A stretch of DNA of 61,390 bases from Rheinheimera sp. (GTDB lineage Bacteria > Pseudomonadota > Gammaproteobacteria > Enterobacterales > Alteromonadaceae). Of this stretch, positions 25,724 through 33,663 are shown in pieces (positions within the stretch are counted from its first letter, which is position 1; every line of letters starts with the position of its first letter). Below the pieces are notes generated by a model. That model worked only from the letters and a program-made list of their open reading frames with translations. It did not search any database and was not told the DNA's origin. The translations under genes and the position numbers were made by a program. The stretch lies in assembly GCA_003482455.1 (NCBI GenBank), contig DMYW01000026.1:1-61390 (forward strand), given 5' to 3'.

Positions 25724-26380
25724 ATGCCTATCGTTTATAAAACTCGAACCCAAGTCGTCGTGGAAGAAATTCGGGCGCGGATCCTCTCTGGTGAGATCAA
25801 AGCAGGTGAGCCATTGCGCCAAGCGGCGCTGGCAGAGCAGCTGCAAGTCAGCCGAATTCCGATCCGTGAAGCACTGCTGCAACTTGAAGCTGAAGGGTTA
25901 GTGAAATTTGAACCGCACAAAGGCGCGACTGCAACTGAGATTAGTCCAAACCTGATCGATGAATTGTTTGAGCTGCGGGCGATTTTAGAAAGTGATTTAT
26001 TGGCTCGTTCGATCCCATTACTGACAGATGACGATTTTGTCCGCGCCGAGCAAACCTTGGCGCAGCTCGACGCGGCGCTACAAAGCCCGGATCATGCCGA
26101 GCGTTGGCCTGAATTAAATACAGCATTTCATACATGCTTGTACAAAGCTGATCGTCCGCAAACGCTGGAAATGATTAGCAATTTGAATAAAAACGCCGAC
26201 CGTTATATTCGGATGCATTTGCAGATGGTTGGCGGCATTCAAAAAGCCAGTAGCGAACATTTGCGGTTACTTGAGCTGTGTAAAATGCGTGATGTGCCTG
26301 CCGCGTGCGCAGAACTGACCGCCCACATTCTGCATGCTAAAGCGGAAATTAAGCAGTTTTTAGAAACGAATCGCAGCTGA
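25724..26380 (+). CDS. GntR-family (FadR/FCD) transcriptional regulator of the hydroxyproline cluster
   Basis: A 218-residue regulator. The winged helix covers about residues 10-75, with recognition-helix region LAEQLQVSRIPIREALLQLE and wing EGLVKFEPHKGATATEI; the all-helical FCD effector domain follows (ELFELRAILESDLLARSI, with metal-site candidates NTAFHTCLY and a late HLRLLELCKMRD). Such regulators usually repress catabolic genes until an acid ligand binds. Position after the hydroxyproline operon and the palindrome at 22067 suggest it controls that cluster. No clear ribosome site precedes the ATG at 25724. Confidence 0.87.
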   Translation: MPIVYKTRTQVVVEEIRARILSGEIKAGEPLRQAALAEQLQVSRIPIREALLQLEAEGLVKFEPHKGATATEISPNLIDELFELRAILESDLLARSIPLLTDDDFVRAEQTLAQLDAALQSPDHAERWPELNTAFHTCLYKADRPQTLEMISNLNKNADRYIRMHLQMVGGIQKASSEHLRLLELCKMRDVPAACAELTAHILHAKAEIKQFLETNRS

Positions 26381-26499
26381 TTTAGGCGCTGTGATTCGCA
26401 ACCCTGTTGCCCTCACCCGCGACGGCGTTTGACTGGGTACCCAGATCCTTCTCGCAACCTCCAGCGCAGCAGTTAATGGCTGCGCACATGCGAACTCAG

Positions 26500-28035
26500 C
26501 TACCCGATGTGCTGCCGCACCCGCTCGGCGATACCAAGGCCTGCTTCAGACATGGTCAAATAGGTATGATCGGCGCCAGCTTCTTTGATTTGCCGCGCTT
26601 CGTCGGCATGCATGCTGTGCGACACCACCAGACCTTTAAAACCGGACGCACGCAGTTTTTTCGCCGCGATTAGCTTGGCCTCCAAATCACTCATACAAAG
26701 CAGCACAGCTTCAATTTTCGACAGATCTAAACCTTGCCACAATACGTGGTCTTCGGCGTCGGCAAAAAACACGTTATTGCCGCTTTCTTGGTGTTGTCGC
26801 ACTTTGGCTGGGTCAGAATCTAGGGCAATCAAATGCACTTTGTGCTCCAGATATTTATACGCGGCAGTGCCGGTGCGGCCCATCCCCATGATCAGCACCC
26901 GCGCATCACCGAGCGATACCGGCATTTCATCGGGATGACGGGTATGACGCTCCAGTGGTTCCAGTCGCGCGGCTAACTTATCGTAAAGTGGATGCGCTAA
27001 ACGGTTCAGTGGCGCCGAGACCAAAAAGGACAAGGCGACTGTCAAAGCGAGCGGGATCAGATAATTCGGCAACACCACACTTGCGACAATCAAACCGAAT
27101 TCGCTGTAGTTGGCCAGCGATAAACTCGATAGGTACGCGCTACGGGCCCGTAATTTGAAATAGACCAACAACAAGAAAAACAACAAACCTTTGAGCGGCA
27201 ACAACGCAATCATCACGGCCGCAAACAACCAAGCTTGCAGATCCGGCAAACCGCCCAAGCCTATTTGCAAAAAGAAACCGACCAAGAAAAATTCTTTGAT
27301 ACTCCACAAGGACTTGGCTAACTCGCCGGCTCGATTGTGCGACGCTAACAAAGCGCCAAATACCAAAGCCCCAAGTTCCGAACTGAGGCCAACGGCGGCA
27401 AAGCCCGAACCACCGGCTACCACGGCAAGCAACACACCAAACAAAATCAACAGTTCGTCGTGACCACTGTGATCCAGCATCCGGTATAACAAAGGTCGTA
27501 GCAGCGGCAACAAAAACACCAACAAGGCCCACGGCGATGGCGTCGTGCCATTGGCAAGACTCATCACCAGCATGGCTATCAAGTCTTGCACAATCAGAAT
27601 ACCGATAGCGACGCGGCCATGAAATGCGCGCATCTCGCGTTTGCCTTCCAATACTTTGGCCGCCAGCACTGTGCTTGAAAACGCTAGCGCTTCGGCGAGC
27701 AACAGAGCTTGATACCAATTGGGTACAAAGAGCGTGTAAATCACGCCAAAATACAGCAGGCTACACAAGGCAAAGTGGGAAAACGCACCACCAAGCACTT
27801 CAGTTTTCAGCAGACTGCGCAGGTTCAATTTGAGACCTACCGTGAACAACAACAGCAGCACACCGATATGTGCAATGTGTTCAATGATATGTTCGCCGCG
27901 CGGCAATTGCATGGGCTCGCTACTGGCTGAAATTAAAAAGCCAGCGGCTAAATAGCCGATCAAAGGCGGCAAACCGACGCTACGCACCAGCATGCCAAGA
28001 CCAAAGGCAAAACCAATCCAGACCGCTTCTAACAA
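26500..28035 (-). CDS. CPA2-type monovalent cation:proton antiporter with RCK domain
   Basis: A 511-residue membrane protein: about 12 helices (residues 1-370, with LPPLIGYLAAGFLIS near the start and the ion-path region EALAFSSTVLAAKVLE), then a cytoplasmic TrkA-N/RCK nucleotide-binding domain starting at ARVLIMGMGRTGTAAYKYLE. This architecture is that of KefB/KefC/YbaL-like potassium efflux systems that protect against pH or electrophile stress. I favour the TTG start at 28035, six bases after GGAGG; the in-frame GTG at 28050 lies on that ribosome site. No KefF/KefG-type ancillary oxidoreductase is adjacent. Confidence 0.85.
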   Translation of the reverse strand: MLEAVWIGFAFGLGMLVRSVGLPPLIGYLAAGFLISASSEPMQLPRGEHIIEHIAHIGVLLLLFTVGLKLNLRSLLKTEVLGGAFSHFALCSLLYFGVIYTLFVPNWYQALLLAEALAFSSTVLAAKVLEGKREMRAFHGRVAIGILIVQDLIAMLVMSLANGTTPSPWALLVFLLPLLRPLLYRMLDHSGHDELLILFGVLLAVVAGGSGFAAVGLSSELGALVFGALLASHNRAGELAKSLWSIKEFFLVGFFLQIGLGGLPDLQAWLFAAVMIALLPLKGLLFFLLLVYFKLRARSAYLSSLSLANYSEFGLIVASVVLPNYLIPLALTVALSFLVSAPLNRLAHPLYDKLAARLEPLERHTRHPDEMPVSLGDARVLIMGMGRTGTAAYKYLEHKVHLIALDSDPAKVRQHQESGNNVFFADAEDHVLWQGLDLSKIEAVLLCMSDLEAKLIAAKKLRASGFKGLVVSHSMHADEARQIKEAGADHTYLTMSEAGLGIAERVRQHIG

Positions 28036-28105
28036 CCCACACCTCCACACAACTATCTATGGAGTGTAATAGCGCCGCAGCCAGATCGACAAGTTAAGCA
28101 AGGTT

Positions 28106-28366
28106 TTATTGCGGTTGATTGCTCAATTTTTGCTTTAAAAGCAAGGCTTTACCCGCTTGCCATTCGGCTTGGGTAATGGGTATATCACCTGGTGGGCCGG
28201 CGTCGACGTCTGGTTTTCGTTGCAGGCACAACAAACGGACCTGCGCTTGTTCGGGTTCAGACAAGCGGTTCCAGCCGACAATTTCCGTGATGTGACGATA
28301 ACAGCCGGTACAAACCTTCGCAGAATTTAGCTTACAACAGGCAATACATGGCGATGCGTCACTCAT
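28106..28366 (-). CDS. DUF1289 family small cysteine-rich protein
   Basis: An 86-residue protein with the DUF1289 pattern: SPCIACCKLN, then CTGCYRHITEIVGWNRLSE, i.e. paired Cys followed by the conserved R-x(2)-EI-x(2)-W. The cysteines suggest a metal site. Family function is not known to me. ATG at 28366; an in-frame TTG lies just before it. It is upstream of the antiporter gene on the same strand with a 70-base gap. Confidence 0.82.
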   Translation of the reverse strand: MSDASPCIACCKLNSAKVCTGCYRHITEIVGWNRLSEPEQAQVRLLCLQRKPDVDAGPPGDIPITQAEWQAGKALLLKQKLSNQPQ

Positions 28367-28521
28367 CAATCACTCCAAAACTCTCGACACCACAGCGGGT
28401 TCGTACACACGTTGGTCGTACGCACAGAGCAAACAATCGCAGGTGCATTAGTTGCACCCTGCCAATCCCGCAAAACTTGTGGCATGGTAAACCGAATAAC
28501 TACAAATGCCCAAGGAACATC

Positions 28522-31500
28522 ATGTCGAATGCAGCAGGTTTTCGCCGCCACCCATTATCACTTAGCTTATCCTTGCTCTTTGCAAGCTCTATGGCATGGG
28601 CGGCAGATGACGCCAGTAAGCCCAGCTGGGAAGTCAATAAACCCCAAGGTCAGTTTAAAACGGTGCAAATCAACACCGAAACTGGCACTTGGATGAACCT
28701 CGACATCAGCCCGGATGGCAAAACCATTGTGTTTGATTTGCTCGGTGATCTGTACACCATGCCCATTAGTGGCGGCACGCCCAAACGTTTAACTAGCGAC
28801 ATCGGCTGGCAAATGCAACCAACCTTCAGCCCCGATGGCAAGTACATTGCTTACACGTCGGACGAAGGTGGTGGCGACAACATTTGGTTAATGAACGCCG
28901 ACGGTTCGAACCCACATGCGGTGACCAATGAAACCTTCCGTTTGTTAAATAGCCCAGCGTGGAGCCCTGACGGCGAGTTTATCGTTGCTCGGAAACACTT
29001 CACCAATACGCGTTCATTAGGCGCAGGTGAAGTCTGGATGTACCACAAAACCGGCGGCAGCGGCGTGATGTTAACCGCCAAAGCCAACGATGAAAAAGAC
29101 TTAGGCGAACCGGCGTTTTCTCCAGATGGCAAATACGTCTATTTTTCACAAGACGACACGCCGGGCAAAACCTTTCACTACAGCAAAGACTCCGAACAAG
29201 GCATTTATGTGATCAAACGCTTTGAGCGCGAAACCGGCAATATTGACGTGTTGCTTGATGGCGCCGGCGGTGCTATTCGCCCAACACCATCACCAGATGG
29301 CAAATATTTAGCCTTTATCCGCCGGCAAGATTTCCAAAGTACCTTGTTTATCTACGACTTAACCACGGGTGAAGAAATAGCCGTTTACAACAACCTCGAC
29401 CGTGACATGCAAGAAACCTGGGCCATTCATGGCGTATACCCACGCATGACCTGGTCGCCCGATAACAAAAAATTGCTGTTTTGGGCCGGTGGCAAAATTA
29501 ACGAACTGACCGTCAGCAACCAGCAAGTACGCGACATTCCGTTTAGCATTAAGGTTGATAAACAAATTCAAACGGCGGTGCGCATTCAGCAAGACATCAA
29601 CCCCACCGATGTCGATGTCAAAATGCTGCGCTTTGTGCAGACCTCGCCAGATGGTAACCAAGTAGTCTACTCAGCGCTTGGCAAGCTCTATCAAGTCGCA
29701 AGCCAAGGCGGCACGCCGACTCGGCTCACCGACGATGACAGCAATTTTGAACTCTACCCACAGTATTCGCGCGACGGCCGCTATCTGGTATACAGCACCT
29801 GGCACGACCAACAACAAGGCCGCATTAAAATTCTTGATTTAAAATCAGGCAAAACACGCGATCTGGTGCAAACGCCGGGCAAATACTTAGAACCGACCTT
29901 TAGCCCAGATGGCAAAACCGTGGTGTTTCGTAAAGGCGGCGCCGGTGCGCTGCTCGATAGACGCTACAGCTTAAATACCGGTATTTATAAAGTCAGCGTC
30001 AAAGGCGGTGAACCTGAATTGGTCAGCCGCACCGGCTACGCCGCGCATTTTGGCAGTAGTAACGACCGAGTGTTTGCACAAGATTTTGGTGAGCAACCTA
30101 GCCTGCTATCGATTGATTTAACCACCCATGAGACGCGCACCTTGTACAGCGCGAAATTTGGCACTGAACTGCGCGTTTCGCCGGACAATAAATTCGTCGC
30201 GTTTGTCGATCGCTTTAAGGTCTATATCACGCCCTTTGTCGAACGTGGCGCGACCATTGATTTAAGTGGCCAAGATGACCAGTTCCCTGTCAAACAATTG
30301 TCTGTGCGCGCTGGTGAAAACGTCAGTTGGGCCAATGACAGCCGGCATTTGTATTGGAACCTAGGCCCCGAGCTGTACCATGCCGATATCAGCGAAGCCT
30401 TCGCCGTCGGTAGCAGCAAAGAATTCAATATCAAAGATGGCCAAGCCATTGGTTTTAAAGCCAAACCTTATATTCCTGACGGCACGGTGGCGTTTGTCGG
30501 CGGCAAAATTATCACGATGGACGGCGATAAAGTCATCGAGGATGGCGTGGTTATCGTCACCGGCAACAAAATCCAAGCCGTCGGTAGCCGAGGCGAGGTG
30601 CAGGTGCCATCTAACGCCAAAGTTATTGATATCAAAGGTAAAACCTTGATGCCAGGTTTGTTCGATGCGCATGCCCACGGCAGCCAAGGTGAAAACCAAA
30701 TTATCCCGCAACAAAACTATGTTGATTACGCGTCGCTGGCGCTGGGCGTAACCAGCATTCACGATCCGTCCAACGATACACGCGAAGTGTTTGCCGCCAG
30801 TGAACTGCAAAAAACCGGCGCTATTGTCGGGCCGCGTATTTTCTCCACCGGCACCATTTTGTACGGTGCTTATGGTGCAGGTTATACCTCACACGTCGAT
30901 AGCTTAGACGACGCCAAGTTTCACTTAGAGCGGCTGAAAAAAGTCGGGGCTTTTAGCGTTAAGAGTTACAACCAGCCGCGGCGTAACCAACGCCAGCAGA
31001 TCATCGAAGCCGCGCGCGAGCTCAATATGATGGTTGTGCCCGAAGGGGGCTCGTTACTGCAGCATAACTTAACGATGGCCGTGGATGGCCACACCACGCT
31101 GGAGCACTCCTTGCCGGCAGCCAAACTGTACGATGACGTGAAGCAACTGTGGCAAGCCAGTGGTACCTCGTACACGCCGACCTTGATTGTCGCCTACGGG
31201 GGTGTCTGGGGAGAAAACTATTGGTACGACAAAACCGAAGTGTGGAAACACCCGCGCCTGAGCAAATATGTGCCGATGGATATCTTAGGCCCACGCAGTA
31301 TGCGCCGCCCTACCGTACCTGATAACCACTACAACCACTTTAACATCGCCAAAGCGGCCAAAGAGCTAAGTGATAAAGGCGTGCTGGTCAACATTGGCGC
31401 CCATGGTCAACGCGAAAGTTTAGGTGCACATTGGGAAATTTGGATGATGGCGCAAGGCGGCATGTCGCCGTTGCAAGCGCTGAAAACCGCGACAATCAAC

Positions 31501-31719
31501 CCCGCCAAAACCTTTGGGTTGGACGCGCAACTCGGTTCCGTTAGCGTCGGCAAACTCGCTGATTTGATTGTGATTGACGGTGACCCGCTGGCCAACATTC
31601 GCGATACTGATAAAGTGCAATACACCATGGTCAACGGCGCTTTGTTTGACGCGGCGAGCATGAATGAACTTAATGGCATTCAGCGGAAACGGCAGAAGTT
31701 TTACTTCGAGAAGATGTAA
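28522..31719 (+). CDS. Secreted TolB-like beta-propeller amidohydrolase
   Basis: A 1065-residue exported protein. A signal peptide (SLSLSLLFASSMAWA cut before ADDASK) is followed by a WD40/TolB-like propeller with repeated SPDGK motifs (for example ISPDGKTIVF, FSPDGKYIAY, SPDGKYLAFI; roughly residues 45-640) and a C-terminal amidohydrolase domain (about 655-1050). Metal-ligand motifs include PGLFDAHAHGSQG, the later HTTLEHSL and NIGAHGQ, and the closing GKLADLIVIDGDPL. The ATG at 28522 follows AAGGA by six bases and is the start giving a signal peptide; an in-frame extension to 28348 overlaps the divergent DUF1289 gene. Related proteins are thought to act on imides or dipeptides; the substrate is unknown. 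Confidence 0.88.
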   Translation: MSNAAGFRRHPLSLSLSLLFASSMAWAADDASKPSWEVNKPQGQFKTVQINTETGTWMNLDISPDGKTIVFDLLGDLYTMPISGGTPKRLTSDIGWQMQPTFSPDGKYIAYTSDEGGGDNIWLMNADGSNPHAVTNETFRLLNSPAWSPDGEFIVARKHFTNTRSLGAGEVWMYHKTGGSGVMLTAKANDEKDLGEPAFSPDGKYVYFSQDDTPGKTFHYSKDSEQGIYVIKRFERETGNIDVLLDGAGGAIRPTPSPDGKYLAFIRRQDFQSTLFIYDLTTGEEIAVYNNLDRDMQETWAIHGVYPRMTWSPDNKKLLFWAGGKINELTVSNQQVRDIPFSIKVDKQIQTAVRIQQDINPTDVDVKMLRFVQTSPDGNQVVYSALGKLYQVASQGGTPTRLTDDDSNFELYPQYSRDGRYLVYSTWHDQQQGRIKILDLKSGKTRDLVQTPGKYLEPTFSPDGKTVVFRKGGAGALLDRRYSLNTGIYKVSVKGGEPELVSRTGYAAHFGSSNDRVFAQDFGEQPSLLSIDLTTHETRTLYSAKFGTELRVSPDNKFVAFVDRFKVYITPFVERGATIDLSGQDDQFPVKQLSVRAGENVSWANDSRHLYWNLGPELYHADISEAFAVGSSKEFNIKDGQAIGFKAKPYIPDGTVAFVGGKIITMDGDKVIEDGVVIVTGNKIQAVGSRGEVQVPSNAKVIDIKGKTLMPGLFDAHAHGSQGENQIIPQQNYVDYASLALGVTSIHDPSNDTREVFAASELQKTGAIVGPRIFSTGTILYGAYGAGYTSHVDSLDDAKFHLERLKKVGAFSVKSYNQPRRNQRQQIIEAARELNMMVVPEGGSLLQHNLTMAVDGHTTLEHSLPAAKLYDDVKQLWQASGTSYTPTLIVAYGGVWGENYWYDKTEVWKHPRLSKYVPMDILGPRSMRRPTVPDNHYNHFNIAKAAKELSDKGVLVNIGAHGQRESLGAHWEIWMMAQGGMSPLQALKTATINPAKTFGLDAQLGSVSVGKLADLIVIDGDPLANIRDTDKVQYTMVNGALFDAASMNELNGIQRKRQKFYFEKM

Positions 31720-31746
31720 AGCGCCACCGTTTTGCTATATCAATTG

Positions 31747-31774
31747 GGCCGCCGCAAGGCGGCCTTTTTCTTTT
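31747..31774 (+). terminator. Intrinsic terminator after the amidohydrolase gene
   Basis: GGCCGCC-GCAA-GGCGGCC, a 7-bp GC-rich stem with a stable tetraloop, followed by TTTTTCTTTT, 27 bases past the stop. Confidence 0.9.
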
Positions 31775-31945
31775 GCTGTCACAACAACACGCAGCCTGCG
31801 AACTAGCTAGCTCACGGTATTGCCAACACATGGAAGCCAGCACTGCCGCCACAATAATTCGATTTTTTTGAATAAATCCTGTCAAATTTAGCGCTATTCA
31901 TTCGAATCTACTTACCTTAGGCTAGGCAAAAACCGAGGGATTTAC

Positions 31946-32704
31946 ATGAGCGCACTTCCACTGATTTTTTTCGGCCACGGCAGCCCGATGAATGCCATAG
32001 AACAGAATAGTTTCACCCAAGGCTGGCGGGACGCAGTACAAGGCGTCAAGGCTAAGGCGATTCTGATGATTTCGGCGCACTGGGATACGTCAACGCTACA
32101 AGTCACTGCGAACATGCAACCGCCAACTATTCATGATTTTGGTGGTTTCCCACCTAAGTTACATGCCACTCAGTACCCGGCACCGGGTTCACCTGCGCTA
32201 GCCACGCGGATCGCAGAACTTACCGGAGCAGAGCTGACTGAACGCTGGGGACTAGATCACGGCGCTTGGTCTGTGTTGATACACACCCACCCAAACGCGG
32301 ATATCCCCGTGGTGCAGTTGTCAATCAATAGCCGGATGTCGCCCAAGTGGCACTATGAACTAGGCGAGCGGCTCAAGCCACTGCGCGATGAAGGTGTGTT
32401 GTTGGTTGCATCAGGCAACTTGGTACACAACTTACGACTATTGGATTGGAGCAACGGCCCAAGCGCAGCGTGGGCCGAGCGTTTTTTGCAGTTCTGCCGC
32501 CAAGCTCTGCAAATCGGGGACGACGAAGCGCTGCTGAACTATCAATCGCAAGGCCACGATGCGGCCTTGGCGGTGCCACACCCCGATCATCTATTGCCGC
32601 TGTTTTGCTTGTTAGGAGCGCGTAGCCCAAGCGATGCTATCAAGCTGTTTAATAATGAACTGACGATGGGCTCGTTGGCTATGACGTCTGTGAAATGGGG
32701 GTAA
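31946..32704 (+). CDS. ygiD: 4,5-DOPA-extradiol-dioxygenase-like protein (LigB family)
   Basis: A 252-residue member of the YgiD/DODA class III extradiol dioxygenases. Metal and catalytic residues are in FFGHGSPMNA (His near 10), ISAHWDTSTL and LLVASGNLVHNLRLL, then HPDHLLPLFCLLGA at the end. E. coli YgiD opens the ring of L-DOPA in vitro; the physiological substrate is unclear. GAGGG precedes the ATG at 31946. It is a single-gene unit between two terminators. Confidence 0.88.
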   Translation: MSALPLIFFGHGSPMNAIEQNSFTQGWRDAVQGVKAKAILMISAHWDTSTLQVTANMQPPTIHDFGGFPPKLHATQYPAPGSPALATRIAELTGAELTERWGLDHGAWSVLIHTHPNADIPVVQLSINSRMSPKWHYELGERLKPLRDEGVLLVASGNLVHNLRLLDWSNGPSAAWAERFLQFCRQALQIGDDEALLNYQSQGHDAALAVPHPDHLLPLFCLLGARSPSDAIKLFNNELTMGSLAMTSVKWG

Positions 32705-32710
32705 GAAATA

Positions 32711-32732
32711 AAAACGCCTGCAAGCAGGCGTT
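32711..32732. terminator. Terminator between ygiD and the convergent small genes
   Basis: AACGCCTG-CAAG-CAGGCGTT, 8-bp stem. On the minus strand it is followed by TTTATTTC, serving the leftward small genes well; on the plus strand only GTTGTTGG follows, so ygiD termination is weaker. Confidence 0.7.
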
Positions 32733-32753
32733 GTTGGCAAGGTCTGAGGTGAG

Positions 32754-32972
32754 TTAACTTAACGCCAGCTTGCGTTTTTCTTCAACGCGTTCCGCCGCTT
32801 TTTGCCACTCATCTAAACTAACGTCTTGTTGTTTTAAGGTTTTCTCTAGCGCAGGCGCTGCTTTAATGTCCGCCGGCAGTGGCAAGGCCAAGCCAATAAG
32901 GCCATTGAGCAGCGCCATGCTCAAATAAGCGCCAACCGCGTAGCCGATTATTTCTTTTGCTGATTGAGCCAT
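32754..32972 (-). CDS. Small membrane protein of unknown function
   Basis: A 72-residue protein, not recognised. It begins MAQSAKEIIGYAVGAYLSMA; residues about 8-30 form one hydrophobic helix (GYAVGAYLSMALLNGLIGLAL), followed by a charged helical tail that ends in EEKRKLALS. The start overlaps the end of the upstream 213-residue gene by 25 bases, so the two are probably translated together and may act together at the inner membrane. An upstream in-frame ATG at 32993 would add seven residues. Confidence 0.6.
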   Translation of the reverse strand: MAQSAKEIIGYAVGAYLSMALLNGLIGLALPLPADIKAAPALEKTLKQQDVSLDEWQKAAERVEEKRKLALS

Positions 32973-33589
32973 GTGTTCACCGTGTCTGTCCATTCTTTGC
33001 GTGCCGCTGGCCGCGCGATACGTTCTTCGATAAAACCAAATTTCATCCGTTTGTCAGATTTAAATTCAATCAGCACCGACTTTTTGCGCTCGATTAAATT
33101 GTTGAATTCCAATTCGTTAGCTTTCAAAGTTCCGGCTAGTACTGTGATCTGCTTATTCAACGCTTTGGTGAGGCCTTCTGGTGTGGCAACTTCAATCCGA
33201 CACATAGTGTTGCGGCACTCAGAATCCAGCAAGGTGATTTTGTTTTTCAAAGTATTTTCAACCACATACTGAATCACAAACTCAGTGGCTTCAGCCCAAC
33301 CATCGTCGCGGCTTTGATCCGAGAACTGCGCGTATTTGGCGGTCAGTCGGTCTTCAATCGCGCGGCTGCGGTTGAGTTCTAATTGGGCGTTTAACACCGG
33401 CATGGCGTCATCACCGTATTTTTTATGAAAACGCGTCAGCGCTTTGACCGCAGGTGCCGTTTGCGCTTCATCAAGCCACAGTTGTTGGTACTGCCAACTT
33501 GCCGGATTGGCCCAGGGCCACAGCAGATACGCCAGTGCGCCAGCTACTGCTGCACGATATTTTAATGGAATGGATTCAATGGCGATCAT
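32948..33589 (-). CDS. Uncharacterised membrane-anchored protein with paired cysteines
   Basis: A 213-residue protein, not assigned to a named family. A short N-terminal hydrophobic segment (about residues 10-28, YRAAVAGALAYLLWPWA) could be an uncleaved anchor or signal. The rest is mixed helix and strand, with the motif LDSECRNTMCRIEVATP near residue 125: two Cys five residues apart flanking a strand, a pattern I associate with periplasmic proteins carrying a disulfide. The ATG at 33589 is preferred over an adjacent TTG. It overlaps the small membrane protein gene downstream. Confidence 0.65.
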   Translation of the reverse strand: MIAIESIPLKYRAAVAGALAYLLWPWANPASWQYQQLWLDEAQTAPAVKALTRFHKKYGDDAMPVLNAQLELNRSRAIEDRLTAKYAQFSDQSRDDGWAEATEFVIQYVVENTLKNKITLLDSECRNTMCRIEVATPEGLTKALNKQITVLAGTLKANELEFNNLIERKKSVLIEFKSDKRMKFGFIEERIARPAARKEWTDTVNTWLNQQKK

Positions 33590-33663
33590 CAACTGACCTG
33601 TAGTTCTTATAACAAGGCGGCAATGCTACCACTTGTCGGCAGCATCGCCTAGTCTGGCAGCGC

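Noticed and set aside
27140..27718. Minus-strand frame of 192 codons inside the antiporter gene
   Set aside because: Same strand, different frame from a clear antiporter; composition rich in Arg, Trp and Cys without recognisable motifs.
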